Of a DNA stretch of 6,432 bases, positions 1 to 6,108 are shown one piece after another. This stretch comes from Syntrophorhabdaceae bacterium (GTDB lineage: Bacteria; Desulfobacterota; Syntrophorhabdia; Syntrophorhabdales; Syntrophorhabdaceae): assembly GCA_026416315.1 (NCBI GenBank), contig JAOAFK010000240.1:1-6432 (forward strand), in the 5' to 3' direction. Each line of letters opens with the position of its first letter. Within the stretch, counting starts at the first letter, position 1. A program made the position numbers and the translations under genes. The notes under the pieces were generated by a model. It saw only the letters and a program-made list of their open reading frames with translations, did not search any database and was not told where the DNA came from.

Positions 1-660
1 ATGGATAAAACCATTGCCGTTGTCATGGAGTTTATAAAACATAATCCAGAAGTGCTTTTAATTGTTACTTCAGATCACGGAAATTCTGGATATGGCATAA
101 ACGGAACAGGGCCAGAGTATAATGACTCTACAAAAGCCCTGTTTAACTACAATAATAAAGCCTCTTTTGAGTACATGATAGCCAAATTTAAAGGAAAAGA
201 TATAAAAACTGTAAGAGAGATCTTTGAAGGTTATACTCAACAATCAATATCACAGGAAGAAGCAGAAGAATTATATAAAAAAATTAACGAGCCCAAAAAA
301 TTCATAATTAATGATTTTGTCTATGAACCCGAGGCCACAATGGGTAGAATATTACTGAAAAGTATCTATGAGGCAGATGGTGATAATTCAAAGTTACCAC
401 CTATTATCAGAAGAGGAAACATTGGTTTTACGGGCACTAATCATACAGCAGAAGACCAATTAGTATTAATTTATTCAGCGCGGCCTATATCAATAAAGAT
501 GCCTTGTTATATTGATAATACAGAACTATTTAAAATCATGTGCCACTATTTTGGTATCAAGTATGAGAATCCAAAGATGGATCCTAAAGAAGCCCTATTA
601 TATATAAGGCCATTAAGTTTTGCCCAGTGGAGAGAACATTTAAAATTGCATATAATGTAG
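1..660 (+). CDS. Alkaline phosphatase, C-terminal part (5' end outside window)
   Basis: This is the C-terminal 219 residues of an alkaline phosphatase-superfamily phosphomonoesterase, a metal-dependent enzyme that releases phosphate from esters. Residues 23-30 (TSDHGNSG) match the conserved Asp-His metal-ligand motif (D25, H26; equivalent to E. coli PhoA D369/H370). Residues 147-151 (NHTAE) match the last zinc-ligand histidine (H148; equivalent to H412). The nucleophile serine and the earlier ligands must lie upstream, so the ATG at position 1 is almost certainly an internal Met. The stretch between the DH motif and H148 is about 120 residues, against about 40 in E. coli PhoA. It is charged and helical-looking, perhaps a crown- or lid-like insert. 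A conserved-looking tail with IDNTELF and YFGIKYENPKM follows. A 142-base gap separates it from the next gene, so it is probably a different transcription unit. Whether it is exported cannot be judged without the N-terminus. Family call is confident; exact substrate unknown. Confidence 0.85.
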   Translation: MDKTIAVVMEFIKHNPEVLLIVTSDHGNSGYGINGTGPEYNDSTKALFNYNNKASFEYMIAKFKGKDIKTVREIFEGYTQQSISQEEAEELYKKINEPKKFIINDFVYEPEATMGRILLKSIYEADGDNSKLPPIIRRGNIGFTGTNHTAEDQLVLIYSARPISIKMPCYIDNTELFKIMCHYFGIKYENPKMDPKEALLYIRPLSFAQWREHLKLHIM

Positions 661-689
661 CATCTTTATTCGTGTTTTTCTTGTAAGGT

Positions 690-716
690 CAATCTTTCAA
701 AAGGCTAAAAAGATTG
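690..716. repeat. Inverted repeat, 8-bp stem
   Basis: The arm CAATCTTT (690-697) pairs perfectly with AAAGATTG (709-716) around an 11-base loop. The outer bases 687-689 and 717-719 could add G-U pairs. No T-run follows it, so it is not a standard terminator. It may be an operator, an mRNA-end stabiliser, or chance in AT-rich DNA. Confidence 0.4.
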
Positions 717-726
717 GTTATACCTA

Positions 727-759
727 CTCATGGTTAACATGGGAAAATTTTTCTGTTTT
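727..759 (+). terminator. Possible weak rho-independent terminator after the phosphatase gene
   Basis: CTCATG (727-732) pairs with CATGGG (738-743), one pair being G-U, around a 5-base loop. An A-run and T-rich tract (748-759) follow. The stem is short and the T-tract is not immediately adjacent, so this is a tentative call. Confidence 0.3.
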
Positions 760-779
760 AATTCCATTGTCAAAAATTA

Positions 780-785
780 TATAAT
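780..785 (+). promoter_or_regulatory. Possible -10 box for the signalling operon
   Basis: A perfect TATAAT lies 17 bases before the ATG at 803. No good -35 box is found 16-18 bases upstream (only AT-rich matches around 756-763), so an activator or another sigma factor may be involved, or the match may be chance in AT-rich DNA. If used, transcription would start near 792, leaving a leader of only about 11 bases. Confidence 0.3.
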
Positions 786-802
786 TAAAAAGTTTTTACG
801 AG

Positions 803-1855
803 ATGAGAGAGAAAAGCCTTTTTAGCACTTTTTATAAAAGACTTATATTCTGTCTATCCGCCCTTTTTATCATATTTATTATTACCCCAAACACAGCATA
901 TGCCCATAGGGTTTTCAAACTTCTTATTTTTGATTCCCAGGAAGGATATCCTTACAATGAAGTAAGAAAATATCTATTTTTATCCCTTAAAGATTACGGT
1001 TATGAAGAAAATAAAAACCTCCACGTTAGGTTTGTGGCAATAGGGAATAATATTGAATACGGTGAAAAGATTTTGTCTCAGGAAGTAAAAAATAATTACG
1101 ATGTTATCTTTGTCGGTGGTACTGCCGCAACCGTTGCAGCAAAGAAATCTATTTATGGCAAAATTTATCCTGTAGTTTTTGCCTCTCCAACTGACCCTGT
1201 AGGAATAGGGGTAATAAGGGATTTTAAAACACCTCCAGTCGCCAATTTTACAGGTGTATGCTATCCTGTCCCTGTTAAGGCAAGACTGAAGTTTATAAGA
1301 CAACTTATGCCTAATGCAAGGGTATTCGGATTTATATATGCTGATATGCCTCAATCTCACAGCTATAAGGCATGGCTTATGGATTTGATAAAAAATGACC
1401 CTGAGTTCAAAGAGATAAAAATTATATTTAGGTCAGTCCCTCTGGTGCACGGAGAGTTAGGAGATGTGGAAATGGCAAATTTATCCATAAAGCATATAAA
1501 AGAACTCGACAATATCGTGGATGCATACATAAAGCCCTGTGATCAAATGGGCACGAGACGAAATTTCTCAGAGGTTGTATATAAGACTTCAAAAAAACCC
1601 CTTATCGGACTTGTTAAAGATGACGTTATGGAAAGATGGGGCGCAACAGCGGTGGTTTATCCCTCTCACGAAAGTATAGGTAGCCAGGCAGCAAGGATGA
1701 TAAAGGATATATTGGAGGGTAAAAAGGTAAAGGATATTATACCTGAATGGCCTAAGACGTTTGGCTTTGCAGTGGATTTGAAAAAGGCCAAGAAATTCAG
1801 TATTACAGTGCCCGTTGAAATCTTACAGTTGGCTGGTGAAAATATTATTAAATAA
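803..1855 (+). CDS. ABC_sub_bind-family periplasmic substrate-binding protein
   Basis: A 350-residue exported binding protein of the ABC_sub_bind type (the TrpX-like family in ABC uptake systems). Residues 1-34 form a classical signal peptide: basic N-end (KSLFSTFYKR), hydrophobic core (about 14-28), and AYA at 32-34 giving probable cleavage before H35. There is no lipobox, so it should be soluble in the periplasm. Family hallmarks are the first strand KLLIFDS (39-45), the VGGTAATVAAKK stretch (about 104-115), and the FASPTDPVGIG segment (126-136) followed by NFTGVCYPVP. The length suits a two-lobed binding protein. The ATG at 803 is the only ATG after an in-frame stop at 782-784; its Shine-Dalgarno sequence is weak. 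The kinase gene starts 8 bases after the stop, and no permease or ATPase gene is in the window. By inference it serves as the ligand-capturing partner of the kinase rather than in transport. The ligand cannot be named. Family confident, sensing role moderate. Confidence 0.85.
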   Translation: MREKSLFSTFYKRLIFCLSALFIIFIITPNTAYAHRVFKLLIFDSQEGYPYNEVRKYLFLSLKDYGYEENKNLHVRFVAIGNNIEYGEKILSQEVKNNYDVIFVGGTAATVAAKKSIYGKIYPVVFASPTDPVGIGVIRDFKTPPVANFTGVCYPVPVKARLKFIRQLMPNARVFGFIYADMPQSHSYKAWLMDLIKNDPEFKEIKIIFRSVPLVHGELGDVEMANLSIKHIKELDNIVDAYIKPCDQMGTRRNFSEVVYKTSKKPLIGLVKDDVMERWGATAVVYPSHESIGSQAARMIKDILEGKKVKDIIPEWPKTFGFAVDLKKAKKFSITVPVEILQLAGENIIK

Positions 1856-1863
1856 GGTATCTC

Positions 1864-4212
1864 ATGACCTTAAATAGAAAAATAATCATCATCACTGCAA
1901 GTATCCTTTTTGTTTCTCTTCTGACAGGCTCTATTGTAAATATCATATATTTCAAAAAAAATTATACTGAGGCATTGATTACAGGGAGCTATGGGCTTGG
2001 TTCAAGTCTGAACTCAGTGGTGTCAGAGCTTTTAAATCTTGGCTTGCCTCTTGACTCACTTTCAGGACTTAACAAAAAATGTGAACAGATAGTTAAACAG
2101 AACCCACATATAAGATATGCGGGCATAACAAACCTGGAAGGTAAAACACTATATCATAGCGACCAATCTATTATAGGTAGAGTTTTTACCGATGAAGTTG
2201 CAATGAGAAGTGTAAAGACTACAAAACCTTTAACGCAGATTTACAGGAGATTTGACGGTAATGTCTATTACGATCTGACACTGCCCATATTCGATTCTCA
2301 GAATACTCATGTAGGTGTAATAAGGCTCGGTTTCCCCAAAGAATTCATAGATGAAAAGGTAACAAAGGCCATTCTTCAAGTGATACTAAATTTCAGCATC
2401 TCTTTTGTAGTGATTATAATCCTATTGAACTATTTTATGTCCAAATTCATAACCAATCGTTTGGTCGAGCTTTTGAATCAGACCAAAAAAATAATGGATG
2501 GAAATTATGAAGAAACAATCCCTGTGTCCCAAAATGATGAGATAGGCTATCTTACAGAATCTTTCAATCAAATGTCTAAAACCATTAAAAATCAGATGGA
2601 AAGTATTGAGGCAGCAAAAGATGAGCTCGAGCGTAAGGTCATAGAGAGGACAAAGGAACTTGCTGAAACCAATAAAAATTTACAAAACGAGTTGATACAA
2701 AGAGAGAAAATAGAAAAGGCATTGCTTATTGCGAAGCAGGAGGCAGAGGCTGCCACTATTGCAAAGAGTGAGTTTCTGGCAAATATGAGTCATGAGATAA
2801 GGACACCTCTGAATGCAGTGATAGGGCTTACAGGATTGGCTCTAAAAACTGAATTGACACCCAAACAGAGGGACTATTTAAAAAAGATACAGTCAGGGTC
2901 CAATACACTCCTGAGATTAATAAACGATATCCTTGATTTTTCAAAAATAGAATCTGGAAAACTCGATATTGAGCAAACAGGCTTTTATCTCTCTGATGTA
3001 TTGAATAATATTTCAAATCTGCTCTCAGATAGTGCAGCAATAAAAGGTATAGAATTTCACATACACAAATCGAGGAATGTTCCCAATAGTCTTATTGGAG
3101 ATCCATTCAGGCTTGAACAGGTTTTGATCAATCTCACTACAAATGCCATAAAGTTCACAGAAAAAGGGGAGGTCGTATTATCGGTTAATTTGGCAAACAA
3201 TATTGAAAGCAGCCTTAAAGAAAAATCATACCAATCCAAGCAGGCTCAAAAACACGTAACTATTAATTTTTCTATAAAAGATACAGGCATAGGTATAACA
3301 GAAGAACAGAGGCAACGTCTTTTTAAACCATTCATGCAGGCTGATGGATCTACAACAAGGAAATATGGCGGCTCAGGATTAGGCCTTATGATCTCTAAAT
3401 CTATTGTTGAGGCTATGGGTGGAGAAATAGGATTTCATAGCGAATATGGTAAGGGTAGCACTTTTTTCTTCAACCTCAAATTTGATGTCCAAGAAGATAA
3501 AGCCTTTTACAAAAAAACTCTAACCTTACATCACTCTTTTAAAGGTTTAAGAGTCCTTGTAGTTGACGACAGTGCCACATCAAGAGAAATAATGAAAGAC
3601 ATACTTGAATCATTCGGCTTTGTGGTTGATACTGCAAACTCTGGTATAGAAGGTATTGAAAAACTTAAACTATCTTTCCTTGAAAACCCATATAGCATGG
3701 TTTTTTTAGATTGGAAGATGTCAGGCATGGATGGAATTAATGCAGCAATGAAAATAAGGAGTGAATCGGATTTAGAAAAACTTTCAATTATTATAATGAC
3801 TACAGCCTATGATATGAAAAACATTACTGATGAGGCAAAAAGATTGAATATCAATGGCTTTATAACTAAGCCCTTTGAAGAATCCATGATATTCAATACA
3901 ATTATGGAAGTGATGGGCACAGAAGGATTCACTCTTACTAAGAAAGAGCAAGTGGTTGAAAATATAGCATTGTATAAGACTCACCTTTTAGGCTCTCATG
4001 TCCTTCTTGCAGAGGACAGCCCCCTTAACCAGCAGGTGGCAGAAGAGCTTTTAGAGATGGTTGGTATAAAAGTTGACATAGCTGGTGATGGGGAAAAGGC
4101 AATAAAAATGGCAGTAGATGCCTTAAACAGTAAAGACCAATACAGATATGATTGTATACTTATGGATAACAGATGCCTAAAATGGATGGTTTTGAAGCAA
4201 CCCGTCGGATAA
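1864..4212 (+). CDS. Hybrid sensor histidine kinase, N-terminal 782 residues (frameshifted in second receiver)
   Basis: Membrane hybrid histidine kinase. In order: transmembrane helix about 6-29; periplasmic domain about 31-168, which I read as Cache-like (ITNLEGKTLYHSD, then YYDLTLPI and VGVIRLGFP); second transmembrane helix about 171-193; HAMP about 190-245; coiled coil about 240-300; HisKA with phospho-acceptor H310 (MSHEIRTPLNA); ATPase with N-box N427, DTGIGI (473-478) and GGSGLGL (502-508); first receiver 562-685 with D568/D569, phospho-site D616 and K669; then the start of a second receiver with E717/D718 and D768. After D768 the frame is lost and 14 out-of-frame residues lead to TAA, where MPKMDGFEA-type sequence is expected; that sequence is in the next frame from 4173. 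Kinase, ATPase and first receiver look intact, so the truncated product could still autophosphorylate. An AAGG ribosome site (1854-1857) overlaps the stop of the upstream gene, suggesting co-translation. Probable signal source: the adjacent periplasmic binding protein. Confidence 0.9.
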   Translation: MTLNRKIIIITASILFVSLLTGSIVNIIYFKKNYTEALITGSYGLGSSLNSVVSELLNLGLPLDSLSGLNKKCEQIVKQNPHIRYAGITNLEGKTLYHSDQSIIGRVFTDEVAMRSVKTTKPLTQIYRRFDGNVYYDLTLPIFDSQNTHVGVIRLGFPKEFIDEKVTKAILQVILNFSISFVVIIILLNYFMSKFITNRLVELLNQTKKIMDGNYEETIPVSQNDEIGYLTESFNQMSKTIKNQMESIEAAKDELERKVIERTKELAETNKNLQNELIQREKIEKALLIAKQEAEAATIAKSEFLANMSHEIRTPLNAVIGLTGLALKTELTPKQRDYLKKIQSGSNTLLRLINDILDFSKIESGKLDIEQTGFYLSDVLNNISNLLSDSAAIKGIEFHIHKSRNVPNSLIGDPFRLEQVLINLTTNAIKFTEKGEVVLSVNLANNIESSLKEKSYQSKQAQKHVTINFSIKDTGIGITEEQRQRLFKPFMQADGSTTRKYGGSGLGLMISKSIVEAMGGEIGFHSEYGKGSTFFFNLKFDVQEDKAFYKKTLTLHHSFKGLRVLVVDDSATSREIMKDILESFGFVVDTANSGIEGIEKLKLSFLENPYSMVFLDWKMSGMDGINAAMKIRSESDLEKLSIIIMTTAYDMKNITDEAKRLNINGFITKPFEESMIFNTIMEVMGTEGFTLTKKEQVVENIALYKTHLLGSHVLLAEDSPLNQQVAEELLEMVGIKVDIAGDGEKAIKMAVDALNSKDQYRYDCILMDNRCLKWMVLKQPVG

Positions 4213-5054
4213 AAGGTATTGATTCACTGAAAGACCTACCAATCATTGCTTTAACAGCCCATGCAATTAAAGGAGATAGAGAAAAGTGTTTATCTGCTGG
4301 AATGAATGACTATATTACAAAACCTATCAATAGTGAGGAATTTTACAAGACTTTGATGAAGTGGATAAAACCTAAAAAGATGATGACCTCAACCAGTGAG
4401 GATTTTATAAAAGTCAGTGGAGATGAAATCATTGAGCTGCCAACTAAAATTGAAGGGATAGATATAGATAAGGCTCTAAAGAGAATGGAAGAAAATAAAA
4501 AGATGTATTTAAATTTGCTACGAATATTTCTAAAAGAATATGAAAACGAAATAAACAGAATAAAACAACTTCATGATGATAATGATGTGTCTTCGCTAAC
4601 AAGAATTGTCCATTCCCTAAAGGGTGATGCAGGCACAATCGGCGCCTTTAACCTTCAGAAACAAGCGGAAACCATTGAAAAAACAATTAAGGCAGGCGGG
4701 TATATCGCTGATACCATTGCCGAAACAACATCAGAACTCCAAATAGTTTTAAATTCCATAAAAAAACTTCTTAAAACAATTGATATGGGTGCCCAGGCCC
4801 ATATCACCCAGGTACCTGATAAAAATATCGAGGATATTACACATCATATAAACAGACTTTATAAAATGTTAAATGAGGGAAATTTTGCAGCAAAAGACCT
4901 CTTTGAAGAATTAAAAGTCCATATATCTAATATATCTCAAATTAAAGGAGATTTGACCCAACTGGAAGAGAAGATATATTCCTTTGATATGGATGGGGCA
5001 ATCAATGTGCTCTGTAATATAGCTGATAAGTTACAAATAAGGGGGATTGGTTAA
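4173..5054 (+). CDS. Second receiver (C-terminal half) plus Hpt domain of the hybrid kinase, displaced frame
   Basis: This is the 3' part of the hybrid kinase in a shifted frame, 293 codons from the first in-frame ATG and overlapping the upstream frame by 40 bases. Residues 1-66 complete a receiver: MPKMDGFEA loop, switch threonine T28 (ALTAH), and K50 (YITKP). The phospho-acceptor Asp is encoded in the other frame, so this half alone cannot be a working receiver. Residues about 95-175 are an Hpt domain with phospho-acceptor H147 in RIVHSLKGDAGTIGA. A linker (about 200-220) leads to a helical tail (about 220-290) with LEEKIYSFDMDGAINVL, of a type that, from memory, follows Hpt in some hybrid kinases. 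The ATG at 4173 is probably internal Met 771 of the intact protein; only a weak GGA lies upstream. If translated separately, this piece would be a free Hpt phosphotransfer protein, but that is speculation. Confidence 0.8.
   Translation: MPKMDGFEATRRIKGIDSLKDLPIIALTAHAIKGDREKCLSAGMNDYITKPINSEEFYKTLMKWIKPKKMMTSTSEDFIKVSGDEIIELPTKIEGIDIDKALKRMEENKKMYLNLLRIFLKEYENEINRIKQLHDDNDVSSLTRIVHSLKGDAGTIGAFNLQKQAETIEKTIKAGGYIADTIAETTSELQIVLNSIKKLLKTIDMGAQAHITQVPDKNIEDITHHINRLYKMLNEGNFAAKDLFEELKVHISNISQIKGDLTQLEEKIYSFDMDGAINVLCNIADKLQIRGIG
4781..4818. repeat. Perfect inverted repeat plus adjacent palindrome inside the kinase gene
   Basis: TGATATGGG (4781-4789) is perfectly complementary to CCCATATCA (4798-4806), a 9-bp stem with an 8-base interior that can be shortened by a T-G pair. 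Directly after it, CAGGTACCTG (4809-4818) is a perfect 10-base palindrome, and CCCAGG occurs twice (4792-4797, 4807-4812). The block is clearly richer in G+C than its surroundings and falls in the linker between the Hpt domain and the C-terminal helical tail. It could be an mRNA structure, a protein-binding site, or chance. Confidence 0.5.
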
Positions 5055-5057
5055 AAA

Positions 5058-5972
5058 ATGGAAGAACAGCATGAAAGACAAAAGATTCTAATAGTTGATG
5101 ATAAGCCATCAAATATTATGGTACTTGGTGAAGAATTGAAAAGAGATTATGACATATATATTGCTACAAATGGTGAGATGGCTATAAAAAAAGCAATTTC
5201 CAATCCACCGGATTTGATTTTGCTTGATATAGTCATGCCTGGAATGGATGGATATGATGTATGCAAACAATTAAAGGAAAATGAGATAACAAAAAACATA
5301 CCAATTATATTTATTACAGCAAAAAATACAGATGAAGATGAGGCAAAGGGTTTGAGCATAGGAGCAGTAGATTATATTACAAAGCCCTTCAGTATACCTA
5401 TAGTAAAGGCAAGGGTTAAGACACATCTTGAATTGAAAAGAAAGACCGATATCCTCGAAAGCTTATCTTTTAGAGATGGATTGACAGGCATATTCAATCG
5501 TAGGCAACTTGAAAATGTATTGTCTAATGAATGGAAAAGGGCTGCAAGAAAAGGGGAGCCCATCTCGTTACTTTTTATAGATATTGACTATTTCAAGGCC
5601 TATAATGACTATTATGGACATGTTGCTGGAGATGAGTGTCTTAAGATGGTGGCCAAGGCCTTAACCACATCGCTTAGAAGGTCTACAGATTTCGTTGCAA
5701 GATACGGCGGTGAGGAGTTTGCAGTAATACTTCCTGAAACAGATATTGACAACTCTCTAATAATAGCAGAAAAGTTCAGAAACACTATCATAGAATTGAA
5801 AATAGAACATAAATTTTCAAAAGTAGAACCTTATTTAACTATAAGTATAGGGGTAGCAACTACATATCCTACAAGGGATTCAGAATATAAGCTCCTCATA
5901 GAGGTCGCAGATAATGTATTATACGAAGCGAAAAATTCAGGTCGAAACCGTATATGTTATCGCACGTTTTAA
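5058..5972 (+). CDS. Response regulator with GGDEF output (REC-GGDEF diguanylate cyclase)
   Basis: A 304-residue soluble two-domain protein, PleD-like but with one receiver, predicted to make cyclic di-GMP from two GTP when phosphorylated. The receiver (about 8-125) has D14/D15, phospho-acceptor D57 (LILLDIVMPGMDG), switch T87 and K109 (YITKPF). A short helical linker leads to the GGDEF domain (about 135-303): DGLTGIFNRR at 140-149, metal ligand D175 in FIDIDYF, N183 and D192 for nucleotide binding, and an intact GGEEF active site at 217-221. The product-inhibition I-site RxxD is present at R208-D211, exactly five residues before GGEEF, so feedback inhibition by c-di-GMP is expected. The gene begins 3 bases after the kinase stop, with AAGGGGG (5039-5045) as a ribosome site 12 bases before ATG. 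It is the natural phospho-target of the Hpt domain encoded just upstream. All catalytic residues are present; the downstream process controlled is unknown. Confidence 0.93.
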   Translation: MEEQHERQKILIVDDKPSNIMVLGEELKRDYDIYIATNGEMAIKKAISNPPDLILLDIVMPGMDGYDVCKQLKENEITKNIPIIFITAKNTDEDEAKGLSIGAVDYITKPFSIPIVKARVKTHLELKRKTDILESLSFRDGLTGIFNRRQLENVLSNEWKRAARKGEPISLLFIDIDYFKAYNDYYGHVAGDECLKMVAKALTTSLRRSTDFVARYGGEEFAVILPETDIDNSLIIAEKFRNTIIELKIEHKFSKVEPYLTISIGVATTYPTRDSEYKLLIEVADNVLYEAKNSGRNRICYRTF

Positions 5973-6017
5973 ATGAAAATCCCTAAAATTTTTAAAATCC
6001 CTTAAAAGCATTTCATT
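5972..6017 (+). repeat. AT-rich inverted and direct repeat after the GGDEF gene
   Basis: AATGAAA (5972-5978) is complementary to TTTCATT (6011-6017). Between the arms the 9-base word AAAATCCCT occurs twice (5976-5984 and 5994-6002), an exact direct repeat with an 18-base period. There is no G+C-rich stem or clean T-run, so it is a poor intrinsic terminator. It may mark the transcript end or a regulator site for the downstream gene, or be low-complexity chance. Confidence 0.35.
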
Positions 6018-6070
6018 ATTAGTTTTCCGATGATTTTGAATTTTTTGAGGTTGCTGTATCATTTAAAAAA

Positions 6071-6099
6071 TTGAACACACCTATTTTCTCTGTTATAAT
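6071..6099 (+). promoter_or_regulatory. Strong sigma-70-type promoter of the last gene
   Basis: TTGAAC (6071-6076) serves as -35 (four of six bases match TTGACA). It is followed by an exact 17-base spacer and a perfect TATAAT (6094-6099), with TG at 6091-6092 forming an extended -10 element. Transcription should begin near 6106, only about three bases before the ATG at 6109, so the message would be nearly leaderless. This separates the last gene from the signalling operon. Confidence 0.65.
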
Positions 6100-6108
6100 T
6101 AAATATAA

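Larger units (their letters stand above)
661..802. other. Intergenic region between phosphatase and binding-protein gene
   Basis: No coding sequence is supported here. It contains two small inverted repeats (690-716 and 727-743), a T-rich stretch after the second one, and a TATAAT box at 780-785 just ahead of the binding-protein gene. It probably holds the end of the phosphatase transcript and the promoter of the signalling operon. Confidence 0.6.
1864..5054 (+). pseudogene. Complete hybrid kinase locus (HK-REC-REC-Hpt) broken by a one-base deletion
   Basis: Read as one locus, this spans 3191 bases; adding one base gives exactly 1064 codons including the stop, i.e. a 1063-residue protein. 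The break is narrow: GAT for D768 (4165-4167) is followed by only two bases (4168-4169) before CAG ATG CCT AAA ATG GAT GGT in the other frame. The family consensus is D-x-Q-M-P-x-M-D-G, so one base of codon 769 is missing. All catalytic and phosphotransfer residues on both sides are conserved and no other lesion is seen, which points to a very recent mutation or a sequencing/assembly error. Restored order: sensor, HAMP, HisKA, ATPase, REC1, REC2 (about 711-836), Hpt (about 865-945, H917), helical tail. The gene sits between its likely input and output partners. Confidence 0.8.

Noticed and set aside
767..772. TTGTCA as the -35 box for the binding-protein gene
   Set aside because: It lies only 7 bases before the TATAAT at 780-785, far too close for a sigma-70 promoter.
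803..904. Lipoprotein signal at Cys17 of the binding protein
   Set aside because: The residues before Cys (LIF) do not fit a lipobox, and Cys lies within the hydrophobic core; AYA at 32-34 fits a normal signal peptidase site better.
980..1360. Minus-strand open frame of 126 codons within the binding-protein gene
   Set aside because: It lies wholly inside a well-supported plus-strand gene, has no recognisable domain, and reads as low-quality shadow sequence.
2828..3984. Several minus-strand open frames opposite the kinase gene
   Set aside because: All are 60-70 codons, lack motifs, and lie opposite conserved kinase and receiver motifs.
4162..4190. Programmed -1 ribosomal frameshift joining the two kinase frames
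   Set aside because: No canonical slippery heptamer is present; the only slip-prone spot (AAAA at 4179-4182) would lose the conserved Q-M-P residues, so a deletion or sequence error fits better.
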